From Microbacterium sp. nov. GSS16 (GTDB lineage Bacteria > Actinomycetota > Actinomycetes > Actinomycetales > Microbacteriaceae): DNA of 64,000 nt. The stretch is from NCBI RefSeq assembly GCF_028198145.1, contig NZ_CP116338.1:2294001-2358000 (forward strand). Direction: 5' to 3'. The translations under genes were made by a program, and so were the position numbers. The notes below the pieces were generated by a model that did not search any database, was not told where the DNA came from, and was given only the letters and a program-made list of their open reading frames with translations. This document shows, piece by piece, positions 49,496 through 59,190 of the stretch (positions are counted from its first letter, which is position 1; the number at the start of each line of letters is the position of its first letter).

Positions 49496-51381
49496 GCTGT
49501 CTCCTCTTCGCTGACTCGTGCGACGGGCTGGTCCCGTCGCACCTGGTCGCCGAGAGCGACCAGCAGGTGCACCGTGCCGTCGTGGGGCGCGAGCACCGGA
49601 TGCTCCATCTTCATCGCCTCGATCGAGACGAGGGGGTCTCCCGCGTGCACCAGGTCGCCGTCGGCGACATGGACGGCCACGATGCTGCCCGGCATGGGGG
49701 CGCGTCCCTCGGGATGGCGAGGACGCGACGCGCGCTCCCGCTCGGCCAGACGGCGGTGCAGGCGCTCGCGGCGCGAGAGTGGCCGCAGCCGCGCTGTCAT
49801 GCCGTCGGCGAAGACCCACACGGCTCCTTCGTCGTCGGTCGCCGCCGGGATGCCCGGCGCGTAGGCGTCGGGGGCCTCGAGAACGGCGCCGTCGTCGGCG
49901 AGCAGCATCGTGCGCGGCAGCACCGCGGGTCGGCCGATGCGCCAGCCGGCGAGCTCGTGCCAGATGTCCGCGGCAGCGGAGGCGCCGCCGACGTGCACCG
50001 CCTGCGCGGCCGTCGCCAGCATGGGGGGTGTCGGCTGGGGCGCGACGAACGGCAGCATCGTCTCGATCAGACCGGTGTCGAGGTCACCGCGCCGCACTCG
50101 CTCGTCGCGGATCAGCGCGCGGAGGAAGGCGATGTTCGTCTCGACTCCCAGCACGACGGTGCGGGCGAGCGCGGAGTCCAAGCGGCGGAGGGCTGTCGCC
50201 CGGTCGGGGCCGTACGCGACGACCTTCGCGATCATCGGGTCGTAGAACCCGCTGATCTCCGAGCCGGTCTCGATCGCGGCATCCACCCGCACGTCGCGCG
50301 GCGGGTCGAACAGCAGCACCCGCCCGGTGGAGGGCAGGAACCCCCGCTCGGGCGATTCGGCGTACACGCGTGCCTCGACCGCGTGACCGCGGACGACGGG
50401 AGGCTCGCCGATCGCCCCTCCCGCGGCGATGTGCAGCTGCAGGGCGACGAGATCGAGGCCGGTCACCTCCTCGGTCACCGGATGCTCGACCTGCAGACGG
50501 GTGTTCATCTCGATGAAGAACACGTCGTCGACGGCATCCGCCTCGACGAGGAACTCCACCGTCCCGGCGCCGACGTAGTCGACGCTCTTGGCCGCCGCGA
50601 CCGCAGCGTCGAGCAGTCGCCGGCGCACCGGATCGGGAAGATGGGCGGCCGGCGCCTCTTCGATGACCTTCTGGTGACGACGCTGCAGCGTGCACTCGCG
50701 CTCGCCGAGCGCGATCACGGTGCCGTGCGCGTCGCCGAAGACCTGCACCTCGATGTGCCGAGGGCGCTGCACGAGGCGCTCGAGCACCATCGCGTCGTCG
50801 CCGAAGGCCGCAGCAGCCACGCGGCGCGCCGTCGCGAGCGCACCCGCGAGCTCGTCGCCCGAGCGGACGATCTCCATCCCCTTGCCGCCGCCACCTGCGC
50901 TGGGCTTGACCAGAAGCGGGTAGCCGATCTCGTCGGCGCGGGCCCGGATCTGGCCGTCGTCGAGGCCCGCCGCGGTGAAGCCGGGCACCACGGGCACGCC
51001 GTGCCGCGCGACGTGGTCGCGCGCCGTGGCCTTGTCTCCCATGATCTCGAGCGCCCGCTCACCAGGGCCGATGAAGGCCACGCCGGCGCTCGCGCACGCG
51101 CGCGCCAGCTGGACGCTCTCGGAGAGGAAGCCGTAACCCGGGTGGATGGCCTGTGCGCCTGATGCCGCGGCTGCCGCCATGATGGCCTGCACGTTCAGAT
51201 ACGAGTCCGATGCAGCGGACCCGCCGATGTGGACGGCCTGGTCGGCTTCGCGCACGTGCGGGGCGTGTGCGTCGGCGTCGCTGTACACGGCGACGCTGCG
51301 CATGCCGAGCTCGCGCAGGGTGCGGATGATGCGGCGGGCGATCTCGCCGCGATTGGCGACGAGCACGGTGTCGATGGTCAT
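49492..51381 (-). CDS. Biotin-dependent acyl-CoA carboxylase alpha subunit (biotin carboxylase + BCCP)
   Basis: A 629-residue fusion of biotin carboxylase and biotin carrier. The N-terminal part opens LVANRGEIARRIIRTLRELG; the ATP-grasp loop is KPSAGGGGKGME near 160, ECTLQRRHQKVIEEAPA and FFIEMNTRLQVEHPVTE complete the active site. The biotin Lys is in SIEAMKMEHPV near 595. It probably makes 3-methylglutaconyl-CoA with the beta subunit encoded 5 nt upstream. ATG 51381 begins MTIDTVLV; upstream open frame is antisense. The Lys-Met motif is intact. Confidence 0.9.
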   Translation of the reverse strand: MTIDTVLVANRGEIARRIIRTLRELGMRSVAVYSDADAHAPHVREADQAVHIGGSAASDSYLNVQAIMAAAAASGAQAIHPGYGFLSESVQLARACASAGVAFIGPGERALEIMGDKATARDHVARHGVPVVPGFTAAGLDDGQIRARADEIGYPLLVKPSAGGGGKGMEIVRSGDELAGALATARRVAAAAFGDDAMVLERLVQRPRHIEVQVFGDAHGTVIALGERECTLQRRHQKVIEEAPAAHLPDPVRRRLLDAAVAAAKSVDYVGAGTVEFLVEADAVDDVFFIEMNTRLQVEHPVTEEVTGLDLVALQLHIAAGGAIGEPPVVRGHAVEARVYAESPERGFLPSTGRVLLFDPPRDVRVDAAIETGSEISGFYDPMIAKVVAYGPDRATALRRLDSALARTVVLGVETNIAFLRALIRDERVRRGDLDTGLIETMLPFVAPQPTPPMLATAAQAVHVGGASAAADIWHELAGWRIGRPAVLPRTMLLADDGAVLEAPDAYAPGIPAATDDEGAVWVFADGMTARLRPLSRRERLHRRLAERERASRPRHPEGRAPMPGSIVAVHVADGDLVHAGDPLVSIEAMKMEHPVLAPHDGTVHLLVALGDQVRRDQPVARVSEEETA

Positions 51382-51386
51382 TGCGA

Positions 51387-52940
<1,554 letters not shown>

Positions 52941-52980
52941 CGCGGGTCCTCCTTGACCATTGCGGAAAAACACACCAGAA

Positions 52981-53000
52981 GGGTTAGTGTTCACTAACCC
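52981..53000. promoter_or_regulatory. Palindromic operator 1 of the leucine operon/TetR gene
   Basis: GGGTTAGTGTTCACTAACCC: 9-bp perfect arms around TT, in the 91-bp divergent gap between the carboxylase and the tetR gene. A typical TetR-family site. Confidence 0.75.
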
Positions 53001-53010
53001 CGGTAATTCA

Positions 53011-53028
53011 GGTTAGCGAGGATTAACC
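53011..53028. promoter_or_regulatory. Palindromic operator 2, adjacent to the tetR start
   Basis: GGTTAGCGAGGATTAACC shares the outer bases of operator 1 (GGTTA...TAACC) with imperfect centre, 3 nt before the tetR ATG. Likely a weaker site for autoregulation. Confidence 0.6.
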
Positions 53029-53031
53029 GAA

Positions 53032-53628
53032 ATGACAACGACCGTCACGGCGCGCAACCGCGCGAAGGCGCAGCGGACCGATGCGATCCTCGTCGCGGCC
53101 GCCGAGCTCTTCGGCGCCCGCGGCTATTCGAGCGTGAGCCTGGAGGACATCGGAGCGGCCGTCGGCATCTCCGGCCCGGCCGTCTACCGGCACTTCGCGG
53201 GAAAGCAGGCCCTGCTCGGCGCGCTGCTCATCGGCGTGAGCGAAGACCTCGTCGCCGGTGGCACGGCGGTCGTGCAAGGCGCCGCCGACGAACGCACCCG
53301 AATGGCGATGCTCGTCGACTTCCACGTCGACTTCGCTCTGCGCAACGCCGACGTCATCCGGGTTCAGGATCGCGATCTCGCACACCTCACGGAGGAGTCG
53401 CGCTCCGACGTGCGACGCCTGCAGCGTGCGTACGTCGGCCTGTGGATCGACGCGCTCAGCGCCCTCGTCGCCGCGGATCGAGACGAGCTGCGACTTCGCG
53501 TGCAGGCGTGCTTCGGGCTGCTGAACTCCACTCCGCACAGCACCTCTGCAGCCCTCCGCACCCGCGCCGACACGTCACGCGTGCTCGCGGCGATGGCGAT
53601 CGCGGCGCTGACCGCCGCTCACGGGTGA
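53032..53628 (+). CDS. TetR-family regulator, probable repressor of the leucine operon
   Basis: A 198-residue TetR repressor. The N-terminal HTH covers about 17-63 (AILVAAAELFGARGYSSVSL, then EDIGAAVGISGPAVYRHFAG, the classical TetR recognition helix). The C-terminal ligand domain is all-helical (LVDFHVDFALRNADVIRVQD). It is divergent from the carboxylase-dehydrogenase-hydratase-lyase operon and two matching palindromes sit in the gap, so it probably represses both directions; the inducer may be an acyl-CoA. The regulatory role is inference. ATG 53032 is chosen as the first codon. Confidence 0.85.
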   Translation: MTTTVTARNRAKAQRTDAILVAAAELFGARGYSSVSLEDIGAAVGISGPAVYRHFAGKQALLGALLIGVSEDLVAGGTAVVQGAADERTRMAMLVDFHVDFALRNADVIRVQDRDLAHLTEESRSDVRRLQRAYVGLWIDALSALVAADRDELRLRVQACFGLLNSTPHSTSAALRTRADTSRVLAAMAIAALTAAHG

Positions 53629-53655
53629 CCCGCTGTCCTGGGGTCTCGACCGAGA

Positions 53656-53688
53656 TCGGCCGCCGACGATCCCCACGTCGGCGGCCGA
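53656..53688. terminator. Bidirectional terminator between tetR and bkdC
   Basis: A perfect 13-bp stem with a 7-nt loop sits between the two convergent genes. Confidence 0.8.
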
Positions 53689-53709
53689 CCCGCATCGATG
53701 GCGCGCAGC

Positions 53710-55083
53710 TCAGTACAGCAGCGCCCGGCCGGGCTCCTCGAGGATGTCGGCGACGTCCTTGAGGAAGCGCGCACCGTCAGCTCCGTCGACCAGGCGGTGG
53801 TCGAAAGACAGGCTCAGCGTCATCATCTGACGCAGCGCGATCTCGCCGCGGTGCTCCCATGGCTGGCGCCGCACGGCTCCGACGGCGAGGATGCCGGACT
53901 GCCCGGGCGGGAGGATCGGGGTGCCCGCATCGATGCCGAAGACCCCGATGTTCGTGATCGAGAAGGTGCCTCCCGCCAGCTCCGCCGGGCTGGTCCTGCC
54001 GGCGCGGGCGGTCTGCGTCAGCTCGGTGAGCGCGTCGGCGATCCCGGTCAGCGAGAGGCGCTCGGCATCCCGGATGATCGGCACGATCAGACCGCGCTCG
54101 GTCGCCGCCGCGATTCCCAGATCGACGAAGTGGTTGTGCACGATCTCGCCCGCCGGCTCATCCCAGGTCGCGTTGAGCGACGGATTGCGGCCGAGTGCGA
54201 GAGCGACCGCCTTCGCGACCACCGCGAGTGGCCCGATGCGGTGTTCGGAGAGCGTCCGGTCGGCCTTGAGCTGATCGATCAGCTCCATGGTCGCCGTGAC
54301 GTCGACGGTGTGGAACGTGGTGACGTGCGGAGCGGTGAAGGCGCTTCGCACCATCGCTTGAGCGGTGTGCTTCCGCACGCCCTTGACCGGGATGCGGGTC
54401 TGCGCCCGCTCCCCCGACGGCATCGCAGCCGGCGCGGACGACGGCATCGGCGCCGGTTCCGTCGCCGGCGCGCTCGCGGCGCCGGCCGCCCCGGTGCGCT
54501 CGGCGTAGGCATCCACGTCCTCGCGGGTGATCACCCGGTCGCCGACGTCGGCTGCGACCAGCGCGAGATCGACGCCGAGGCGTTTCGCGTGGGCGCGCAC
54601 GGGCGGGGTCGAGCGGGGCCGCTCTCCCACCGCGGGCTCGGCGACGCTCGGCGGCAGTGCATCGTGCGGAGCCGCCACGAGGACCTCGGCGTCCGCCGCC
54701 GACGCGGGGGCGGCACCGCCTCGTCTGGCGCGTCGGGCCGGACGACCGGCGGATGCGGGAGCGGCGCCGTATCCGACGAGATTGGGCTGCGTCTTCTCCT
54801 CCTGCTCGGCTCCGGCGGGTGCCGACGGCGCATCGGTCTCTTCTCCGACGACGTCGAACGCGATCAGCGGCGCCCCGACGGCCACCGTCTCCCCCGCATC
54901 GGCGTGCAGCGACGCGACGGTCCCCTCGTAGGGGGAGGGCAGTTCGACCACGGCTTTGGCCGTCTCGACCTCGGCGAGAGTCTGGTTCAGCGCTACGGCG
55001 TCACCCGGCTGCACCAGCCACTGGACGACCTCGGCTTCGGTCAGCCCCTCGCCGAGGTCGGGCAGGCGGAATTCGGCGATCAC
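53710..55083 (-). CDS. bkdC: Branched-chain alpha-keto acid dehydrogenase E2 (dihydrolipoyl acyltransferase)
   Basis: A 457-residue E2. The N-terminal lipoyl domain has Lys in EVETAKAVVELPSPY near 43. An E1/E3-binding domain is near 150-190 (RAHAKRLGVDLALVAADVG), joined by Ala/Pro-rich linkers. The catalytic domain includes RIPVKGVRKHTAQAMVRS and the active-site SFDHRLVDGADGARFLKD with His-x-x-x-Asp. It carries acyl groups from E1 to CoA. GTG 55083 overlaps the E1 beta stop by 4 nt. E3 (lipoamide dehydrogenase) is not in the window. Confidence 0.93.
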   Translation of the reverse strand: MIAEFRLPDLGEGLTEAEVVQWLVQPGDAVALNQTLAEVETAKAVVELPSPYEGTVASLHADAGETVAVGAPLIAFDVVGEETDAPSAPAGAEQEEKTQPNLVGYGAAPASAGRPARRARRGGAAPASAADAEVLVAAPHDALPPSVAEPAVGERPRSTPPVRAHAKRLGVDLALVAADVGDRVITREDVDAYAERTGAAGAASAPATEPAPMPSSAPAAMPSGERAQTRIPVKGVRKHTAQAMVRSAFTAPHVTTFHTVDVTATMELIDQLKADRTLSEHRIGPLAVVAKAVALALGRNPSLNATWDEPAGEIVHNHFVDLGIAAATERGLIVPIIRDAERLSLTGIADALTELTQTARAGRTSPAELAGGTFSITNIGVFGIDAGTPILPPGQSGILAVGAVRRQPWEHRGEIALRQMMTLSLSFDHRLVDGADGARFLKDVADILEEPGRALLY

Positions 55084-56105
55084 CGCTCGTCTCCCTTCGC
55101 GGTCGCCGCACTCAGGCTGTGCGGACGATCGAGCAGGCGATCGACGGCATCGAGGATGCGGTCGAGATCGGGAAGGTGGAACTTCTCGAGTTTCGCGGGC
55201 GGATAGGGGATGTCGTGTCCGGTCACGCGCACGGGCGCGGCCTCCAGGTATTCGAAGCAGTATTCCGTGATGCTCGCGATCACCTCGGCGGCCACTCCCG
55301 CCTCCCGGGAGGCCTCGTGCACGACGACCACGCGCCCCGTGCGACGCACCGAGGCCGAGACCGTCTCGTAGTCGACGGGAGAGAGCGAGCGCAGATCGAT
55401 GACCTCGAGCGACACACCCTCGTCCTCCGCCGCCGCTGCTGCGTCGAGCGCCGTGCTGACCATGGCGCCGTATGTGATGATCGTCGCATCCGCGCCCTGA
55501 CGCACGACGCGGGCGAGGCCCATCGGCGGGGCGTCGGCGAGGGGTGCCGACAGGTCGACCTCGCCCTTGTGGTGGTACAGGCGCTTGGGTTCGAAGAACA
55601 GCACGGGATCGTCGCACGCGATGGCCTGGCGCAGGCAGCGGTACGCGTCCTGCGGGTCGGAGACGGCGATCACGCGCAGCCCGGCGGTGTGCACGAAGTA
55701 CGCCTCGGGCGATTCGGAGTGGTGCTCGGCCGCGCCGATGCCGCCCGCCCAGGGCACGCGGATCGTGATCGGCATCTTGACCCGGCCCTGCGTGCGGTAG
55801 TGCAGCTTGGCGACCTGCGAGACGATCTGGTCGAACGCGGGGTAGATGAAGCCGTCGAACTGGATCTCGACGACCGGGCGGTAGCCGCGGAATGCGAGAC
55901 CGACCGCCGTGCCGACGATGCCGGACTCGGCGAGCGGAGTGTCGATCACGCGCTTCGCGCCGAACTCGTCCTTGAGACCGTCGGTGATGCGGAACACACC
56001 GCCGAGCGTGCCGATGTCCTCCCCCATGAGGACGACCTTCTCGTCGTCGAGCATGGCCTGGCGCAGCCCCGCATTCAGCGCCTTGCCCATCGTCATCATC
56101 GTCAT
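55080..56105 (-). CDS. bkdB: Branched-chain alpha-keto acid dehydrogenase E1 beta
   Basis: A 341-residue transketolase-like subunit of the decarboxylating E1. GEDIGTLGGVFRITDGLKDE near 29, DTPLAESGIVGTAVGLAFRG near 60, EIQFDGFIYPAFDQIVSQ and VPWAGGIGAAEHHSESPEAY form the active-site wall; SPEAYFVHTAGLRVIAVSD continues. It works with E1 alpha, encoded 1 nt upstream. ATG 56105 has several ATG codons within the first seven (MTMMTMG), so the exact start could be slightly later. Confidence 0.93.
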   Translation of the reverse strand: MTMMTMGKALNAGLRQAMLDDEKVVLMGEDIGTLGGVFRITDGLKDEFGAKRVIDTPLAESGIVGTAVGLAFRGYRPVVEIQFDGFIYPAFDQIVSQVAKLHYRTQGRVKMPITIRVPWAGGIGAAEHHSESPEAYFVHTAGLRVIAVSDPQDAYRCLRQAIACDDPVLFFEPKRLYHHKGEVDLSAPLADAPPMGLARVVRQGADATIITYGAMVSTALDAAAAAEDEGVSLEVIDLRSLSPVDYETVSASVRRTGRVVVVHEASREAGVAAEVIASITEYCFEYLEAAPVRVTGHDIPYPPAKLEKFHLPDLDRILDAVDRLLDRPHSLSAATAKGDER

Positions 56106-56106
56106 C

Positions 56107-57219
56107 TCAGGCCTCCTCGAACGACGCGAGGTACGCGGCGTACTCGTCGCGCTGGCGCTCGAGTCCGGAGTGCGGCTCGGCGTAGACGCGGTCGAAGACG
56201 GCGAGAGCGGGCCGCGTCTTCATGTCGATGCACGCGGCGCGCATGTCACGGGCGACGTCGTCGGCGGCGGTGCGGACGGCTTCGAGGTGATCGTCGCCGA
56301 GTTCGCCGGCGGCGCGCAGGTGCGCCTCGAGGCGGGCGATCGGGTCTCGCTCGCGCCACAGCGCGAGCTCTGCATCGTCGCGGTAGCGCTTCGGGTCGTC
56401 GGCTGTGGTGTGCGGGCCCATGCGGTAGGTCACCGCCTCGAGGTAGGCCGGCCCCTTGCCCGAGCGCGCGTGGTCGAGCGCCCAGCGCATCGCCGCCATG
56501 CAGGCGAGCACGTCGTTGCCGTCGACGCGCAGGCTGGGGATGCCGAATCCGGGCGCACGGCCGGCGAGCGGGTACTGGGACTGCAGACCGACCGGCTCGG
56601 AGATCGCCCAGTGGTTGTTCTGGCAGACGAACACGACGGGCGCGCGATAGGACGACGCGAAGATCATCGCCTCGTTCACGTCGCCCTGGCTCGTCGCGCC
56701 GTCGCCGAAGTAGGTGACCGCGACCTCATCGGCTCCATCATGCAGGATGCCCATGCCGTACCCGACCGCGTGCAGGGTCTGCGCCCCGATGATGATCTGC
56801 AGCGGAGCGATGCCGAGTCGCGCGGGGTCGTACGCCGCGCCCTCCTCGCCGCGCCACATGCGCACGTAGTCGCCCGGTTCGGCACCGCGGGTGTACATCA
56901 CCCCGGTCTCGCGGTAGCTAGGGAAGACGAAGTCGTTCGCCGCCAGTGCGCGGGCGGTTCCGATCTGCGCGGCCTCCTGGCCGTTGCACGGCGCCCAGAG
57001 ACCCAGCTGGCCCTGTCGCTGCAGCGCGACGCCCTCGGTGTCGATGCGCCGCAGCACCACCATGTCGCGGTGCAGCGCGCGCATCGCCGCGTAGTCGATG
57101 TCGCCTATCCAGCGGTCGAGCAGCTGGTTGCGCACTCGGGTGCCGTCGGGAGCGAGGATGCGCTCCGTGAGTTCGAGATCGTTCTGCGCGTCGACGATCG
57201 GGCTGGTGTTCGGTGACAT
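56107..57219 (-). CDS. bkdA: Branched-chain alpha-keto acid dehydrogenase E1 alpha
   Basis: A 370-residue TPP-dependent subunit that decarboxylates 2-ketoisocaproate and related acids. The TPP motif is FGDGATSQGDVNEAMIFASS with the Gly-Asp-Gly and Asn (about 185-203). QNNHWAISEPV, VDGNDVLACMAAMRWALDHA and the phosphorylation-loop region YRMGPHTTADDPKRYRD follow. ATG 57219 follows AGGAGG by 6 nt; the upstream 12 codons in frame are not needed. It heads the bkdABC operon, divergent from the lrp-family regulator gene, with a conserved-looking palindrome between. Confidence 0.93.
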   Translation of the reverse strand: MSPNTSPIVDAQNDLELTERILAPDGTRVRNQLLDRWIGDIDYAAMRALHRDMVVLRRIDTEGVALQRQGQLGLWAPCNGQEAAQIGTARALAANDFVFPSYRETGVMYTRGAEPGDYVRMWRGEEGAAYDPARLGIAPLQIIIGAQTLHAVGYGMGILHDGADEVAVTYFGDGATSQGDVNEAMIFASSYRAPVVFVCQNNHWAISEPVGLQSQYPLAGRAPGFGIPSLRVDGNDVLACMAAMRWALDHARSGKGPAYLEAVTYRMGPHTTADDPKRYRDDAELALWRERDPIARLEAHLRAAGELGDDHLEAVRTAADDVARDMRAACIDMKTRPALAVFDRVYAEPHSGLERQRDEYAAYLASFEEA

Positions 57220-57337
57220 CGGCGTCCTCCTGACGTGGCGGCCTTCGTGGGGCATGCACGGCTTCCCGACTGCTGCGTCGGGCCTGCTCGAATGCTACGT
57301 CGGGCTGACACCTCGCTCAAGCATGTCTCCGGTTGCT

Positions 57338-57357
57338 GAGCATGTTGCACAATGCTC
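57338..57357. promoter_or_regulatory. Palindromic operator between bkdA and the Lrp/AsnC gene
   Basis: GAGCATGTTGCACAATGCTC is a near-perfect 20-bp palindrome (8 of 10 pairs match), 30 bp before the regulator ATG and 118 bp before bkdA. A likely BkdR-type binding site. Confidence 0.65.
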
Positions 57358-57373
57358 GGTTCAGGCGCCCTGC

Positions 57374-57379
57374 TATCGT
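57374..57379 (+). promoter_or_regulatory. -10 box (TATCGT) of the Lrp/AsnC gene
   Basis: TATCGT ends 8 nt before ATG 57388, giving a leaderless or nearly leaderless start. Confidence 0.45.
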
Positions 57380-57387
57380 GTGGCACT

Positions 57388-57861
57388 ATGCCCATCCTGG
57401 ATCGCACAGACCTCGAACTGCTCACCGCCCTGGCGGAGGATCCGCGCACGACCGTGGTCAAGCTCGCCGATCGGCTCCGTCTGTCTCGCAACACCATCCA
57501 GGCCCGGATGGCCCGGCTCGAGCAGACGGGCGTCTTCGAGTCGTACGAACGCTCGTTCTCGACCGAGGTGCTGGGGTTCCCGCTGCAGGCGTTCATCAGC
57601 ATCGGCGTGCGTCAGACCGAGCTGCCGCGCATCATCGCCGAGCTGTCACGGGTTCCCGAGATCGTGCAGGCGCATGGGCTGAGCGGATCGATCGATCTGC
57701 TCGCTCGAGTCGCATGCCGCGACGCGCGTCACCTGTTCGACACCGACGCAAGGATCCTGTCTATCGAGGGGGTCGAGCGCACCGAGACCTCGCTCGCGAT
57801 GGGCGAGGTCATCCCGTTCCGGGTCGCGGGACTCATCGGACTGGCGCGGCGGGAAGCCTGA
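57388..57861 (+). CDS. Lrp/AsnC-family regulator (BkdR-like)
   Basis: A 157-residue feast/famine regulator. The N-terminal HTH (about 5-55) has DRTDLELLTALAEDPRTTVV and LADRLRLSRNTIQARMARLE; the C-terminal RAM effector domain (about 65-145) has LQAFISIGVRQTELPRIIAE and VQAHGLSGSIDLLARVACRD. BkdR-type regulators activate branched-chain keto acid dehydrogenase operons in response to amino acids; here the gene is divergent from bkdABC with a 20-bp palindrome between them. That role is inference. The 3' end overlaps the convergent hydrolase gene by 29 nt. Confidence 0.87.
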   Translation: MPILDRTDLELLTALAEDPRTTVVKLADRLRLSRNTIQARMARLEQTGVFESYERSFSTEVLGFPLQAFISIGVRQTELPRIIAELSRVPEIVQAHGLSGSIDLLARVACRDARHLFDTDARILSIEGVERTETSLAMGEVIPFRVAGLIGLARREA

Positions 57862-58735
57862 GGAAGCGCCGGATCGCCCCTGCCGCCTCCGCCGGCGTCT
57901 CGTAGTGGATGAGGTGTCCGACCTCGGCGATCTCGACGAGCTCGGCCTGGGGGAACATCATGGCGAGGCGCCGCTCGGCCTCGATCGGCGTGATGTCGTC
58001 GCGCTGAGCCGCGATCAGCAGCGTCGGCACGTCGATCACGCCGGCGAACGCGCGCACATCGTGCGAGGCGCTGGTCACGAAGGCGTCGTGCAGCACCTCG
58101 CGATCGGCGAAGCGCGAGAAGTAGGTGTCGTGCTGATCGTGGATGAACCTGCGCAGCGCCCGGTCGCGGGTCTTGGCCATGGCCACGCTCATCGCCCGCA
58201 CCGTGAGCGGATGCCGCAGCAGCGCCGTGCCCCATCGCTCGGGCAGCCTGGCGCCGAGCGCGTAGTAGAGCACGGCGATCCGGGTGAGCACGCCCTTCGG
58301 GCCCTCTAGTGCGGGTGCCCCGATGGGGTTGATCAGGATGAGGCGAGGCGTCTCGAGGCCGCCCGCCACGGCTGCGGCTGAGACGATCGACCCGAACGAG
58401 TGCCCGAGGATGATCGCCCCCGGGGCGACAGCGCGGGCGAATTCGCACAGCCAGCCGGTGTAGAGCCCGAGGTCGTGCTCGCGATCCGGGATCGGCGGCG
58501 TCTCGCCGAAGCCGGGCAGATCCGGCGAGATGATCCGGATGCCCGGCAGGTACGCCACGATCGGCTCGAGACCGTGATGCTCGCCTCGGAAGCCGTGCAC
58601 CGCGACGATGGTCGGCGCATCCTCCGCCGCCTCGCCGTAGACCCAGTACGCCGTGGTCGCCCCCAGCACCTGCACCTCGCGTCGTTCTACCGGGATCTCG
58701 GCGAGACGAGCGGCGTACGGAGAGGTCACGGGCAT
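57833..58735 (-). CDS. Alpha/beta-fold hydrolase
   Basis: A 300-residue hydrolase. VAVHGFRGEHHG near 45 is the oxyanion loop, SPDLPGFGETPP follows, ILGHSFGSIVSA carries the nucleophile Ser near 115, and AAQRDDITPI plus EVGHLIHYETP supply the acid and His near 240 and 275. The cap domain between about 150 and 220 is large. The substrate is not known. ATG 58735 follows a TAGACT box by 7 nt. The C-terminal codons overlap the end of the convergent Lrp-family gene by 29 nt. Confidence 0.82.
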   Translation of the reverse strand: MPVTSPYAARLAEIPVERREVQVLGATTAYWVYGEAAEDAPTIVAVHGFRGEHHGLEPIVAYLPGIRIISPDLPGFGETPPIPDREHDLGLYTGWLCEFARAVAPGAIILGHSFGSIVSAAAVAGGLETPRLILINPIGAPALEGPKGVLTRIAVLYYALGARLPERWGTALLRHPLTVRAMSVAMAKTRDRALRRFIHDQHDTYFSRFADREVLHDAFVTSASHDVRAFAGVIDVPTLLIAAQRDDITPIEAERRLAMMFPQAELVEIAEVGHLIHYETPAEAAGAIRRFLRLPAAPVR

Positions 58736-58742
58736 GCGGCCG

Positions 58743-58748
58743 AGTCTA
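58743..58748 (-). promoter_or_regulatory. -10 box (TAGACT) of hydrolase gene 58735
   Basis: On the minus strand TAGACT ends 7 nt before ATG 58735, giving a leaderless start. Confidence 0.55.
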
Positions 58749-58801
58749 CGGGACGGAATGTCGGTGGCCGTCCATATGTTCGAATCACGAAAGGAGACAG
58801 C

Positions 58802-59065
58802 ATGACTTCGCTGACCGACACACAGCCCGCTCTTCTGTGGGAGACACCGTTCCTGCGCACGCGGGCCGAGCACCTCGACAGGGCAGGAGACCACCTCTGG
58901 CGCGTCGTCGACGCCCGTGGCACGATCCGCGGGCATCTGCGCGTGATCGCCGACCCGCTCGGCATCCGGTTCCGCGCGGAGCGCCTGCACCTGGCATCCG
59001 GAGGCTTCCGCCTGGTGGGCGAGTTCTGGGATGCCGACGATGCGGTGGCCGCCCTGCGCGGGTGA
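58802..59065 (+). CDS. Small hypothetical protein
   Basis: An 87-residue protein I do not recognise. It is soluble, with no signal peptide or membrane span. The sequence has three short beta-like stretches (LWRVVDARGTIRGHLRV, GIRFRAERLHLASGGF and FRLVGEFWDADDAVAAL), suggesting a small alpha/beta fold. GAAAGGAGACAGC precedes ATG 58802 and the codon third positions are GC-rich, so it is probably real. It lies between a divergent hydrolase gene and the tRNA-Arg. Confidence 0.65.
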   Translation: MTSLTDTQPALLWETPFLRTRAEHLDRAGDHLWRVVDARGTIRGHLRVIADPLGIRFRAERLHLASGGFRLVGEFWDADDAVAALRG

Positions 59066-59070
59066 AGCTG

Positions 59071-59142
59071 TGCCCCCTGCAGGATTCGAACCTGCGACCA
59101 ACGGATTAGAAAGCCGATGCTCTTCCTCTGAGCTAAGGAGGC
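59071..59142 (-). tRNA. tRNA-Arg (anticodon TCT)
   Basis: A 72-nt cloverleaf on the minus strand: acceptor GCCTCCT pairs with AGGGGGC (two wobbles) plus discriminator A. The anticodon loop is TTTCTAA, giving TCT, which reads AGA/AGG. The T-arm is GCAGG/CCTGC. The anticodon stem has the central three pairs plus two non-Watson-Crick ends (C-U and U-U). No encoded CCA. Confidence 0.9.
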
Positions 59143-59178
59143 GTACCGGGTCCAGATTACCGTGTCGGGCCCCGTCGC

Positions 59179-59184
59179 TAGGAT
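59179..59184 (+). promoter_or_regulatory. -10 box (TAGGAT) of orn
   Basis: TAGGAT ends 6 nt before ATG 59191, giving a leaderless start. Confidence 0.55.
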
Positions 59185-59190
59185 CGAACC

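Noticed and set aside
47903..49864. 653-codon plus-strand open frame opposite the MaoC and dehydrogenase genes
   Set aside because: Antisense shadow of three minus-strand genes with strong family motifs.
59071..59142. tRNA-Arg with mismatches in the anticodon stem as a possible tRNA pseudogene
   Set aside because: Acceptor, D, T arms and anticodon loop are sound, and a C-U end pair in this stem is familiar to me from other actinobacterial tRNA-Arg(TCT) genes.
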